Below, piece by piece: positions 24,352-32,446 of a stretch of DNA of 42,318 nucleotides (position 1 is the stretch's first letter; each line of letters begins with the position of its first letter). A program made the position numbers and the translations under genes. Below the pieces are notes generated by a model, which was given only the letters and a program-made list of their open reading frames with translations, was not told the DNA's origin and did no database searches. This DNA is from Bacillota bacterium (lineage in GTDB: Bacteria > Bacillota > Clostridia > Christensenellales > Aristaeellaceae): assembly GCA_023404715.1 (NCBI GenBank), contig JAEYAR010000114.1, positions 1-42,318 of the forward strand, given 5' to 3'.

Positions 24352-26904
24352 TTGGAGGAAACCTTCATCGTCGTGGACGGCAACAGCCTGATGCACCGCG
24401 CCTTTCATGCGCTGCCCCCGCTGACCACCAGCACGGGCGAGTACACAAACGCCGTCATGGGCTTTACGAGCATGCTGCTCAAGCTGCTGGGCGAGGTGCG
24501 CCCGGCCTATCTGGCCGTGGCTTTCGACATGCACGGGCCGACCTTCCGCCATGCGGACTATGCCGATTATAAGGCAGGCCGAAAGCCTACCGCAGAGGAG
24601 CTGCGACCCCAGTTTCCCATGCTGCGTAGGCTGCTCACCGCCATGGGGGTAGAGCAGCTCGAGCTGCCCTCCTTCGAGGCGGACGACATGCTGGGCACGG
24701 TCAGCCGCCTTTGCGAGGCGCGCGGCATCCGCGCGCTGCTGGTAACGGGCGACCGAGACGCTATGCAGCTCGTTTCAGACAAGACGCATGTGCTCTACAC
24801 AAAGCGCGGCATCAGCGACACGGTGGAGTTTGACCCTGAGACCGTGCTTTCCACATTCGGCGTCACCCCCGCGCAGATTCCCGACCTCAAGGGCCTCATG
24901 GGCGACGCGTCCGACAACATCCCCGGCGTGCCCGGCGTGGGCGAAAAGACGGCGGTGAAGCTGCTGGCGCAGTACGGCAGCGTCGAGCGCGCGTTGGACG
25001 CCGCCGCGACGGACCTGAAGGGCAAGCTGCGCGAGCGGATGATCGAGGGGCGCACGAGCGCCCTCATGAGCAAAAAGATCGCCACCATCACGCGCGACGT
25101 GCCCATCGAGCTGAACTGGGAGGCATGCCGCCTGCGCGACCTCTCCGGCGGCGCTTCGGTGCTGCAGGAGCTGGAGATGAAATCCCTGCTCGCCCGCTTG
25201 AAGGCGCTCAGCCCCGGCGTGGATGCGGAGGAAGCGCCCGCGGCGCCCGCCATCCCCTGGCAGACGGAGCGGGAGCTCAGCACCGCAGAAGAGATAAGCG
25301 GCTTTATCGCCGCGCTGCCGGATACAAAGGACGCGGCGGTCGCCCTTTGCCTTTCGGACGCGTTGACGCTTTCCTGCGCGGACGGATCCCGCGCGCGCAT
25401 CGCCACCGCGCAGGATCTGCTCTCCACCGGCCTAGACCCGCGCGAGGCCATGCAGGCGCTCGCCCCTCTGCTCACAGGCGGCCGCGCCCTGATCGTGCAC
25501 GGGGCCAAGCGGCTGCTCACCCAGCTCGCCCAATGGGAGATCCCCTGCACGGCGATCGCCGCGGACACGCTGCTGGAGGCGTATCTGCTCGACCCGCAGG
25601 CCCGGCGCTACGACGCGCCGGAAAGCGCTGCCGCGCTATACGAGGCGCACGTAAACCAATGCGCCCAGCTCGAGGCGGCCGGCATGCTCCCGCTCTACTA
25701 CACCATCGAAATGCCGCTCATGCAAACCCTCTTTTCCATGGAGCAGGAGGGCTTTCTCATCAACCGTGAGGAGCTACTGCGCCTGGGCGCAGGATACACG
25801 CAGGAGCTCGCGCGCCTGCAAAAAGAGATCTACGACCTGACGGGCGTGGAGGGCTTTAACATCGCCAGCCCCAAGCAGCTGGGCGAGGTGCTCTTCGAAC
25901 GCCTGGGCCTGCCCGCCGGGCGCAAGACAAAGTCGGGCTACTCCACCGACGCGGAGACGCTCGAGGCCATCGCGGACAAGCATCCCGCGATCGACAAGAT
26001 CCTCTCTTACCGGCAGATCGCCAAGCTCAACGGCACGTATGTCGACGGGATGGTCAAGCTGATCGGCCGCGACGGGCGCATACACACCTGGTTTGACCAG
26101 ACGGCGACCGCGACGGGGCGCATCTCCTCTACCGAGCCGAACCTGCAAAACATCCCGGTGCGCACGGAATTGGGACGCGAGATCCGCCGCGCCTTCGTCG
26201 CCCGCGAAGGGTGGCTGTTGTGCGACGCCGACTACTCGCAGATCGAGCTGCGCCTGCTCGCGCATCTCTCCGGCGACAAGAGCATGATCGACGCCTTCTG
26301 CGCCGGTCAGGATATTCACGCGCGCACCGCGGCGGAGGTGTACGACGTGCCGCTTAAAAGCGTGACGCCCGCCATGCGCTCCGCCGCCAAGGCGGTCAAC
26401 TTCGGCATCGTTTACGGCATCAGCGACTTCGGCCTTGCGCGCAACATCGGCGTCACCCGCCGCGAGGCGGCGGAGTTTATCGAGCGTTACTTCGCGCGCT
26501 ATCCGGGCGTGCGCCGCTTTATGGACGAGGCGGTCGCCAAGGGAAAGACGCTCGGCTACTCCACGACGATGTTCGGCCGGCGCCGGCTGCTGCCCGAGCT
26601 CTCCTCGCCGAACTACAACACCCGCTCTTTTGGCGAGCGCGCCGCGATGAACACGCCCGTGCAGGGCACGGCGGCGGATATTATCAAGCTGGCGATGGTG
26701 CGCGTGCGAAAGCAGCTCGCGGCGCGCGGCCTTCGCGCCAAGCTCATCTTGCAGGTGCACGACGAGCTGATCGTCGAAACCCCGCCCGAGGAACAGGACG
26801 CCGTATCGGCCGTGCTCAAGGAATGCATGGAGGGCGCTGCGGCGCTATCCGTTCCCCTCGTCGCCGACGTACATGCGGGCAAAACCTGGTACGAAGCCAA
26901 ATAG
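24352..26904 (+). CDS. polA: DNA polymerase I
   Basis: The 850-residue enzyme fills gaps and removes RNA primers. It has an N-terminal 5'-nuclease domain (about 1-290, with VDGNSLMHRAFHAL, FEADDMLG, and GVPGVGEKTAVKLL), a middle domain (about 300-460) and the polymerase domain. Polymerase motif A is DADYSQIELR near 625, motif B starts at Arg676 (RSAAKAVNFGIVYG) and motif C is QVHDE at 801-805. The middle domain lacks the DxE residues of a working 3'-5' exonuclease, as in other Bacillota PolA proteins, so proofreading is not expected. The start is a TTG with AAGGGG 8 nt upstream. coaE follows after 59 bp. Confidence 0.95.
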   Translation: MEETFIVVDGNSLMHRAFHALPPLTTSTGEYTNAVMGFTSMLLKLLGEVRPAYLAVAFDMHGPTFRHADYADYKAGRKPTAEELRPQFPMLRRLLTAMGVEQLELPSFEADDMLGTVSRLCEARGIRALLVTGDRDAMQLVSDKTHVLYTKRGISDTVEFDPETVLSTFGVTPAQIPDLKGLMGDASDNIPGVPGVGEKTAVKLLAQYGSVERALDAAATDLKGKLRERMIEGRTSALMSKKIATITRDVPIELNWEACRLRDLSGGASVLQELEMKSLLARLKALSPGVDAEEAPAAPAIPWQTERELSTAEEISGFIAALPDTKDAAVALCLSDALTLSCADGSRARIATAQDLLSTGLDPREAMQALAPLLTGGRALIVHGAKRLLTQLAQWEIPCTAIAADTLLEAYLLDPQARRYDAPESAAALYEAHVNQCAQLEAAGMLPLYYTIEMPLMQTLFSMEQEGFLINREELLRLGAGYTQELARLQKEIYDLTGVEGFNIASPKQLGEVLFERLGLPAGRKTKSGYSTDAETLEAIADKHPAIDKILSYRQIAKLNGTYVDGMVKLIGRDGRIHTWFDQTATATGRISSTEPNLQNIPVRTELGREIRRAFVAREGWLLCDADYSQIELRLLAHLSGDKSMIDAFCAGQDIHARTAAEVYDVPLKSVTPAMRSAAKAVNFGIVYGISDFGLARNIGVTRREAAEFIERYFARYPGVRRFMDEAVAKGKTLGYSTTMFGRRRLLPELSSPNYNTRSFGERAAMNTPVQGTAADIIKLAMVRVRKQLAARGLRAKLILQVHDELIVETPPEEQDAVSAVLKECMEGAAALSVPLVADVHAGKTWYEAK

Positions 26905-26963
26905 TTCATATCCCTGCAATCTTTTCACCCCAAGCGACGTCTTTTAGAGAGGGGGCCTCTTGT

Positions 26964-27599
26964 ATGTACCGCATTGGACTGACCGGCGGCATCGCCAGCG
27001 GCAAGACGACCGTCAGCGCCTATCTGCGCATGCTGGGCGCGCCCGTAGTGGATGCCGACGCCCTGTCTCACGACCTGACAAAAGAGGGCGGCGCGGCGCT
27101 GCCCGCCATCCGCGAGCGCTTTGGGGACGGCGTCTTCGAGGGCGCCACGCTCGACCGCGCGCGGCTGGGCGCGCTCGTCTTTTCGGACCGCTACGCGCGG
27201 CGCGATCTGGAGGCCATCCTGCACCCGCTCGTCTTCGCCGAAATGCAGCGCGAGCTGGATGCGCTGCTCAAGGCCGACACGCCCGCGGTGGTGCTCGACG
27301 TACCGCTGCTTTTTGAGACCGGCCTGGATCAAAAGGTCGACGAAACCTGGCTTGTGTGCGTGCCCGAGGCGGAGCAGATCCGCCGCGTCATGCTGCGGGA
27401 CGGCCTGAGCGAGCAGGAGGCGCGCGCGCGCATCTCCAGCCAGATGTCGCTGCGCAGCAAGGTGCTGCGGGCGGATCGGGTCATCTCCACGCTGCGCACG
27501 ATCGAGGATACGCGCCGCGAGGTGCGCGCGCTGTGGGAGCAGACGCTCGCCTCCCTCCAGGTCTTTGCGAAGCAAACCTCATCTTATACGGAAGGCTGA
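26964..27599 (+). CDS. coaE: Dephospho-CoA kinase
   Basis: The 211-residue kinase catalyses the last step of coenzyme A synthesis. It has the P-loop GLTGGIASGKTT at 5-16, DADALSHDL near 34, and the lid region LRDGLSEQEARARISSQ, as in the family. I chose the ATG at 26964 with GAGGGGG about 8 nt upstream; the open frame continues into polA but without a better site. The polA-coaE order is common in Bacillota. The lytic transglycosylase gene follows after 30 bp. Confidence 0.95.
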   Translation: MYRIGLTGGIASGKTTVSAYLRMLGAPVVDADALSHDLTKEGGAALPAIRERFGDGVFEGATLDRARLGALVFSDRYARRDLEAILHPLVFAEMQRELDALLKADTPAVVLDVPLLFETGLDQKVDETWLVCVPEAEQIRRVMLRDGLSEQEARARISSQMSLRSKVLRADRVISTLRTIEDTRREVRALWEQTLASLQVFAKQTSSYTEG

Positions 27600-27629
27600 T
27601 CGCCTGCACAGTACGAAAGGAGCTCACGT

Positions 27630-28397
27630 ATGACCCAACAAAGCCCTCAGGAGCAGCCGCCGCGCCCGCGCCGCGTCCGGCCTCAGCAGGCGCAGCACAG
27701 CGCAGCGCCCCCTGTACGGCCGCTTCCCGCCATTGTGCGCAGGCAGGCGGACTTCTTTGGCGCCGTCCCCCTGTGGCTGCGCATCGGCATCCTGACGCTC
27801 GCCGCGCTCGCTCTGGCGTTGACCTGCGTGCACGTGACGCGCATCTACATCGCCCACGAGGCGGAGCGGCGCCGGCTCGAGCAAGAGGCCGCGGAGCGCG
27901 CGAGCCATCCGCTCTATTATCAGGACCTGATCTTACGCTACGCGCAGCAAAATAGCCTGGATCCCGCGCTGGTCAGCGCGATCATTCTCTGCGAGTCGAG
28001 CTTCGACCCCGCCGCGCAGTCCCGCCTGGGCGCGCGCGGGCTGATGCAGCTGATGGAGCCTACCGCCGAATGGGCCGCCGACAAGCTGGACGAGGAGGAG
28101 GGGTACACGTTTGACAAGCTGTACGATCCGGAGACCAACGTGCGCTTCGGCACCTGGTACCTGGGCTACCTGAACCGCCGCTTTGACGGCGATATGCTCA
28201 AGATCGTATGCGCTTATCACGCCGGCCAGGGCAACGTCGACGCCTGGCTGGGGAATCCCAAGTACAGTTCAGACGGCGAAACACTGGACAACGTGCCCGA
28301 AGGCGGCACGGCAACCTACGCGCAAAGGGTGATGAAAGCCTATGAAATTTACCGAAAGCATTATTTTTCCCCGCAGCCGACGGCGCCTGCCGCGTAA
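27630..28397 (+). CDS. Membrane-anchored lytic transglycosylase (Slt type)
   Basis: The 255-residue protein cleaves peptidoglycan glycan strands with 1,6-anhydro formation. A proline- and basic-rich cytoplasmic tail (1-44) precedes one membrane helix (about 47-68), then a linker with basic and acidic residues and the SLT domain. The catalytic glutamate is Glu122 in ILCESSFDP, followed by GLMQLM at 137-142 and AYHAGQGNV at 195-203. The polA-coaE-slt order occurs in other Clostridia. Its 3' end overlaps the start of the next gene by 56 nt. Confidence 0.92.
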   Translation: MTQQSPQEQPPRPRRVRPQQAQHSAAPPVRPLPAIVRRQADFFGAVPLWLRIGILTLAALALALTCVHVTRIYIAHEAERRRLEQEAAERASHPLYYQDLILRYAQQNSLDPALVSAIILCESSFDPAAQSRLGARGLMQLMEPTAEWAADKLDEEEGYTFDKLYDPETNVRFGTWYLGYLNRRFDGDMLKIVCAYHAGQGNVDAWLGNPKYSSDGETLDNVPEGGTATYAQRVMKAYEIYRKHYFSPQPTAPAA

Positions 28398-30012
28398 GCT
28401 GCTATGTCTCCTGCTCGCGCTACCGCTCATCGCGGCGACGGCGCCCGCCTTGGCGCTCGGCAGCTCGATGACGGTCGGCATCGTCGCCAGCGACACGATG
28501 GAGCTCGCCCCGCTCTCGCTGCGCGAGCGCGATCCGGTCAGCATGCTCGCCCTCGTCTACGAGGGCCTGTTCACGCTCGACGACGACGAACAGCCCGTCG
28601 GCAAGCTCGCCAAGTATTGGGAGTTTTCCAACAACGGCAAACGGCTGGATATCACGCTTCAGCCGAACGTCACGTTTCACAACGGCGATCCGCTCACCGC
28701 AAGCGACGTATGCGCGACGCTGGACCGCATTCGCGAGCTCAGCGGCTTGGACGCCGAGTTGGAAAGCGTCGTCGAGCTGCCGCCGGAAGAGCGCGGCCTG
28801 TATCAGAGCCTCATGTACTTCATCAAGGACTGGAAGGCCTCCGAAGAGGACGAGCTGCAGTTATCCATCAGCCTGCGCAGGGGGTATTACGGGGCGCTCT
28901 ACGCGCTGACATTCCCCATCCTGCCCGCCGGCGAGGTCGACCAGAGCGCGCCCGCCGGCACCGGCCCTTACCGCATCGAAGAGTACGAGCCGGGCGTGCG
29001 CCTGTGGCTCATGGCCAACACTGCCTGGTGGCAGCGCCCACCCCAGGTGACGGACGTGGTCGCCAACATCTACGCGGGCACCGAGGACGTGCTCGACGCG
29101 TTCGAATCGGGCGACGTGGACGTCACCATGACCCGCTCGCTTAACGCCACGCGCTATTCAGGCAGCCTCAACAGCTACATGATCACCTACCGCACGCGCC
29201 AGCTGGAGGTTCTGCTCATGAACCATAAGTACAAAAAGCCCGACGGCGCGCTGGACGACGCGCGCATGCGCCAAGCGATCTCGCTAGCGATCGACCGGGA
29301 CGCGCTGATCAAGTCCGTCTATCAAAACATGGCCACGCCCGCCACCGGGCCCGTCATGTCCGGCACCTGGCTCTACGAAGAAAGTACGGCGAACCAGACG
29401 CAGAACGCCGGCCAGAGCAGCTACAACCCTGAAAAGGCGCGTTCGCTGCTCGACGAGATGGGTTGGAAGCTCGCCTCCGACGGCAAGCGCTACAAGACGG
29501 ATAACGCCGTCGAGGGGCAAGGGCTCTATTTTACGATCCTCGTCTACGACGAGCCCGGCACCAATGTGCGCCGCAATGCCGCCGAACAAATCGCACAGAT
29601 GCTCAAGGCGGTCGGCATCAATATAACCGTCTATATCCACTCCTATGAAGACGTCATGAAAAGCCTCAACAGCGGCAACTACAGCCTCGCGCTGTGCGCG
29701 TATAACCTCGACGTGGTGCCCGATCCGGGCTTTATGCTGCTGAGCAGTGCGGGCGTGAACTATCCCGGCGCAAACTTTGCCCGCTACAACAGCTCGGATA
29801 TGAACGAGCTTATCCGCGACCTGCGCGCCGCCTATGACCCCGCAGCGTTTAAGTCGAAGCTCTCCGAGGTGCAGCGCTTATTTACCAAAGACCTCCCCTT
29901 TGCCCCGCTTTATTGGCGCACCGGCGCGCTGCTCGCGCGCGAGGCCTTCACCGAAGTGCGCGACGTGCGTGAGCTGGAGTTGCTGCGCGGCCTCGAAGCC
30001 TGGACCTATTGA
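28342..30012 (+). CDS. ABC transporter solute-binding protein, family 5 (peptide type)
   Basis: The 556-residue receptor has a signal sequence after a basic N-terminus (RRLPRKLLCLLLALPLIAA, cleavage likely after ALA near 38) and the SBP family-5 fold: GKLAKYWEFSNNGKRLDITL, FHNGDPLTASDV and AGTGPYRIEEYEPG. No lipobox cysteine is seen at the cleavage site. The start lies inside the transglycosylase gene, giving a 56-nt overlap in another frame. The ribosome site is weak (AGGG about 14 nt upstream), suggesting translational coupling. No permease genes adjoin it, so it must share membrane subunits encoded elsewhere, possibly the opp operon in this window. A muropeptide ligand is an attractive guess from context. 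Confidence 0.88.
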   Translation: MKFTESIIFPRSRRRLPRKLLCLLLALPLIAATAPALALGSSMTVGIVASDTMELAPLSLRERDPVSMLALVYEGLFTLDDDEQPVGKLAKYWEFSNNGKRLDITLQPNVTFHNGDPLTASDVCATLDRIRELSGLDAELESVVELPPEERGLYQSLMYFIKDWKASEEDELQLSISLRRGYYGALYALTFPILPAGEVDQSAPAGTGPYRIEEYEPGVRLWLMANTAWWQRPPQVTDVVANIYAGTEDVLDAFESGDVDVTMTRSLNATRYSGSLNSYMITYRTRQLEVLLMNHKYKKPDGALDDARMRQAISLAIDRDALIKSVYQNMATPATGPVMSGTWLYEESTANQTQNAGQSSYNPEKARSLLDEMGWKLASDGKRYKTDNAVEGQGLYFTILVYDEPGTNVRRNAAEQIAQMLKAVGINITVYIHSYEDVMKSLNSGNYSLALCAYNLDVVPDPGFMLLSSAGVNYPGANFARYNSSDMNELIRDLRAAYDPAAFKSKLSEVQRLFTKDLPFAPLYWRTGALLAREAFTEVRDVRELELLRGLEAWTY

Positions 30013-30033
30013 TCTTTTAATAATAATGTATTT

Positions 30034-30058
30034 AAAAAGGGGGCGCGGCCCTCTTTTT
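30034..30058 (+). terminator. Terminator after the slt/SBP genes
   Basis: An 11-bp stem with one G-U pair (30034-30044 with 30048-30058) and a 3-nt loop ends in CTTTTTATTA, a standard intrinsic terminator 22 bp after the solute-binding protein stop. Confidence 0.85.
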
Positions 30059-30400
30059 ATTACGCAAAGAAGAGCGGCATGACGCCGCTCTCCGGGGCAG
30101 AAGGAGGAATGTACGCTGTTCCCTTGCGGGAAGATATCGCGTTCAGTCCACCGTATCTCCGAATCCGGCCGCGCCCTGACGGTGCAGCTTTCATCGGGCG
30201 CGGTTTTGTCGTTCCGCTTGCCCTGCAGATATCATGCCCGCGCAAAGGGCGCGCTATGCGTAAAAATAAAATTCTTTGTCACCCGTTTGCGGACGGCGCC
30301 GCACTTGCATAAACATGTACCTTTGCTGTGGAAACGATGCCTTTTTCCTTCGGTTTATCCTTGGCATAACGCAAAAAAACGCAGAATATGCAAATTTTGC
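30059..30400. other. Gene-free stretch with strong hairpins
   Basis: No convincing gene lies here. Visible structures are GAGCGGC/GCCGCTC (30072-30078 with 30084-30090) and CCGCGCCC/GGGCGCGG (30169-30176 with 30196-30203), the latter followed by TTTT and so terminator-like on the plus strand. A good AAGGAGG occurs near 30101, but the following ATG is only one nt away. Short open frames exist on both strands but show no family resemblance. A small RNA is possible but unproven. Confidence 0.3.
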
Positions 30401-30428
30401 TTGACAATCCCGCAAAGCGCCGTATAAT
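30401..30428 (+). promoter_or_regulatory. Promoter of the T-box/TRAP operon
   Basis: Perfect TTGACA (30401-30406) and TATAAT (30423-30428) hexamers are separated by 16 bp. Transcription would begin near 30435 and run through the T-box leader into dctP. Confidence 0.8.
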
Positions 30429-30434
30429 AATAAA

Positions 30435-30737
30435 TAACTTCATCACATAAAAGCGTCGACCGGGAACCCGGCCTGCGCGCGCGCTCAAGAGAGCTGCCGG
30501 TCGGTGTGAGGCAGTGCGCAGCGGCAGTCGCCCTATCCTCCCGCGAGCTTGAGGCCGAAGGGGGCTTTCTCTCCCCTGTGTAAGCCTCCACGGCCAGGCA
30601 ACCGTTATTCTGCCCGCCATTGCGCCGCCTTTGCATCCGGCAAGATGGGCCGAGCGCCGCGCCCCCAGGGCCGGAAGTAGAGTGGTACCGCAGATGTGTA
30701 AACGCCTGTCTCTTCGTCAAAGAGACAGGTTTTTTTT
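30435..30737 (+). promoter_or_regulatory. T-box leader controlling the TRAP transporter operon
   Basis: A roughly 300-nt leader precedes dctP. It shows AGAGAGC (30488-30494) followed by a CTGCC/GGCAG hairpin with GGTCGGTGTGA in the loop, as in T-box stem I; the conserved ACCGTTATT at 30601-30609; the 14-nt T-box core AGAGTGGTACCGCA at 30679-30692; and a terminator at 30705-30737. T-boxes sense uncharged tRNA and then antiterminate. The acceptor-pairing bulge is UGGU, so it fits a tRNA with discriminator base A, which argues against Asn, Asp or Gly. I could not assign the specifier codon: stem I lacks a clear AGUA loop. Confidence 0.85.
30705..30737 (+). terminator. T-box regulated terminator
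   Basis: CCTGTCTCTT (30705-30714) pairs with AAGAGACAGG (30720-30729) and is followed by eight T residues. It starts 12 nt after the T-box core, so the antiterminator and terminator can exclude each other. Confidence 0.9.
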
Positions 30738-30793
30738 CGTTTCAACCGCCGTAAAGGCGCTGAAAATACCGCACAAAATGGAGGAAAAAGAAC

Positions 30794-31774
30794 ATGAAAC
30801 ACCTGATCACGATGCTCTCGCTCACGCTCGCGCTCGTATGCTGCCTGGCAGGCCCTGCTCTGGCCGAAACCGTATTACAATTGGGGACGACCGTCAACGA
30901 GCAGGATAGCTTCCAGGTCGCGGCAGAAAAGTTCGCCGAGCTCGTCGCAGCGCGCACCGACGGCGCGTACAAGATCGAAATCTTCCCCAACGGCACCCTG
31001 GGCGACGAATCCACCATGCTCGACAGCATGTCCATGGGGATGCTCGACATCGGCATCATCACGAGCGGCCCCTTCGTCAACTTTTCGGAGTTGATGGGCG
31101 TTTTGGATATGCCGTTCCTGTTCGCCAGCAATGAAGAGGCTTACGCTGTGCTCGACGGCGAAATCGGCAAGGAGCTGCTGGGCACGCTTGAGGATGCGGG
31201 CCTGAAGGGCCTGGCCTACGCCGAACGGGGCTTTCGCAACATTACCAACTCCGTGCGGCCCGTCACCTGCGCGGCGGATCTGGCGGGGCTCAAGCTGCGC
31301 GTGATGGAAAACGAGGTCTACACCGCCACGTTCTCCGCGCTGGGCGTCAACGCCGTGCCGATGGCTTGGGCCGAGGCGCTCACCGCCATGCAGCAGGGCA
31401 CCATCGAGGGCGAAGAAAACCCGATCAACGTCATCCACTCCTACGGCCTGTGGGACTATAACCAGAAGTACGTCACGCTCGACCGCCACAGCTACTCCAC
31501 GGCCATCATCACGATGAGCCTGGACGTGTTCAACGCGCTGGACGAGGCGACGCAGCAGGTCTTCGTGGAGGCCGCGCAGGAGGCCGCCGAGTTTGAACGC
31601 GCCTGGGTCGCCGAGCAGGAGGCCGGGCAAATGGCCACCATCCTGGAAAAGGGCGTGCAGGTCGTCACGGATCCGGACATGGAATCCTTCCGGACCGCCG
31701 TGCAGAGCGTGTACGACGCGTACCCGCAGTACGCCGGGTATATCGAACGCATCCGCCAGCAGCTGGCGCAGTAA
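30794..31774 (+). CDS. dctP: TRAP transporter substrate-binding protein DctP
   Basis: The 326-residue extracytoplasmic receptor has a signal peptide (MKHLITMLSLTLALVCCLAG, cleavage likely after ALA at 24) and the DctP fold: FAELVAARTDGAYKIEIFPN near 47, the conserved arginine motif LKLRVMENEVY that binds the ligand carboxylate, and GTIEGEENPINVI. It is the first gene after the T-box leader, with TGGAGG 9 nt upstream of the ATG. Family ligands are organic acids (C4-dicarboxylates, 2-oxo acids, sialic acid, some amino acids). The T-box points to an amino acid or its keto acid, but the substrate remains open. Confidence 0.93.
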   Translation: MKHLITMLSLTLALVCCLAGPALAETVLQLGTTVNEQDSFQVAAEKFAELVAARTDGAYKIEIFPNGTLGDESTMLDSMSMGMLDIGIITSGPFVNFSELMGVLDMPFLFASNEEAYAVLDGEIGKELLGTLEDAGLKGLAYAERGFRNITNSVRPVTCAADLAGLKLRVMENEVYTATFSALGVNAVPMAWAEALTAMQQGTIEGEENPINVIHSYGLWDYNQKYVTLDRHSYSTAIITMSLDVFNALDEATQQVFVEAAQEAAEFERAWVAEQEAGQMATILEKGVQVVTDPDMESFRTAVQSVYDAYPQYAGYIERIRQQLAQ

Positions 31775-31815
31775 GCACACTTTGCGGCGTCCGCGAGGGC
31801 GCCGCGCACATGGGC

Positions 31816-31840
31816 GGGCGAAGGGACGCACCCTTCGCTC
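31816..31840 (+). promoter_or_regulatory. Hairpin between dctP and dctQ
   Basis: GCGAAGGG (31818-31825) pairs with CCCTTCGC (31831-31838) around a 5-nt loop, extended by two more pairs to 31816-31840. No U-run follows. It probably protects the 3' end of the abundant dctP message rather than stopping transcription fully. Confidence 0.45.
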
Positions 31841-31873
31841 ACCCTGAAACTTTATCGAACGGGGGTTGAACCG

Positions 31874-32446
31874 ATGGCCGTAAAGAGCCTTCTCGACAAA
31901 GCGAGGGATCTGCTGAGCAAGGCGTACAGCCTGCTCAAGCGGGCGATGAGCAAGGTGTACAGCCTGCTCACCCGGGCGAGCGCCCTGCTGGACAGATGCT
32001 GCGGTACGCTCATCGTCGCTATGCTAGCCGCGATGGTCGTCATCACCACCTTGCAGATCGTCTGCCGCCTGTGGTTCACGGCGCTCACCTGGTCGGACGA
32101 GGTGACGCGCTATCTGCTGATCTGGTCGACGTTTCTGGGCGCCACCTGCGTCTATAAGCACGGCGGCAATATCTCCATTACATTCGTGCAGGAAAAGGCC
32201 CCGAAGCCTGTGGGGCGGGCGCTGCGGACGCTTTCGCACGCCGTCTGCTTTTTGCTCTTCGCCGTGCTGCTCCATTTCGGCGTTCAATACTGCACGCGGC
32301 TGACCAAGACGGCGACCAGTCTGCGCATTCAAATGAAGTACATCTACGCCTGCGTGCCGCTGAGCATGGGCATCATGATGCTGCACGCGTTGGTCATGGG
32401 CGTCGACGCCTGCCTGAACGATCCGCGTCAGGAGGTGAAGGCCTGA
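31874..32446 (+). CDS. dctQ: TRAP transporter small permease DctQ with repeat-extended N-terminus
   Basis: The 190-residue protein is the four-helix small membrane subunit of the TRAP transporter. Family features include TWSDEVTRYLLIWSTFLGA and helices near 43-65, 78-100, 118-140 and 155-175. The first 42 residues form an amphipathic helix made of 11-residue repeats (LSKAYSLLKRA, MSKVYSLLTRA) encoded by a 33-bp tandem duplication. Ordinary DctQ proteins start almost directly at the first membrane helix. Its stop overlaps the dctM start as TGATG. Confidence 0.88.
   Translation: MAVKSLLDKARDLLSKAYSLLKRAMSKVYSLLTRASALLDRCCGTLIVAMLAAMVVITTLQIVCRLWFTALTWSDEVTRYLLIWSTFLGATCVYKHGGNISITFVQEKAPKPVGRALRTLSHAVCFLLFAVLLHFGVQYCTRLTKTATSLRIQMKYIYACVPLSMGIMMLHALVMGVDACLNDPRQEVKA
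31913..31978 (+). repeat. 33-bp tandem duplication within dctQ
   Basis: Two in-frame 33-bp units (31913-31945 and 31946-31978) share 29 of 33 bases, and a shorter degenerate third unit follows. They encode the hendecad repeats of the N-terminal helix. The high identity suggests a recent duplication. Confidence 0.75.

Noticed and set aside
30060..30245. Short minus-strand open frame in the gene-free interval
   Set aside because: 61 codons, no ribosome site, overlaps strong hairpins and has no recognisable family; not supported as a gene.
30435..30737. Asn-specific T-box linked to asnA
   Set aside because: asnA has its own promoter after a terminator, and the UGGU bulge fits discriminator base A, whereas tRNA-Asn usually has G. 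No AAC codon sits in a plausible specifier position.
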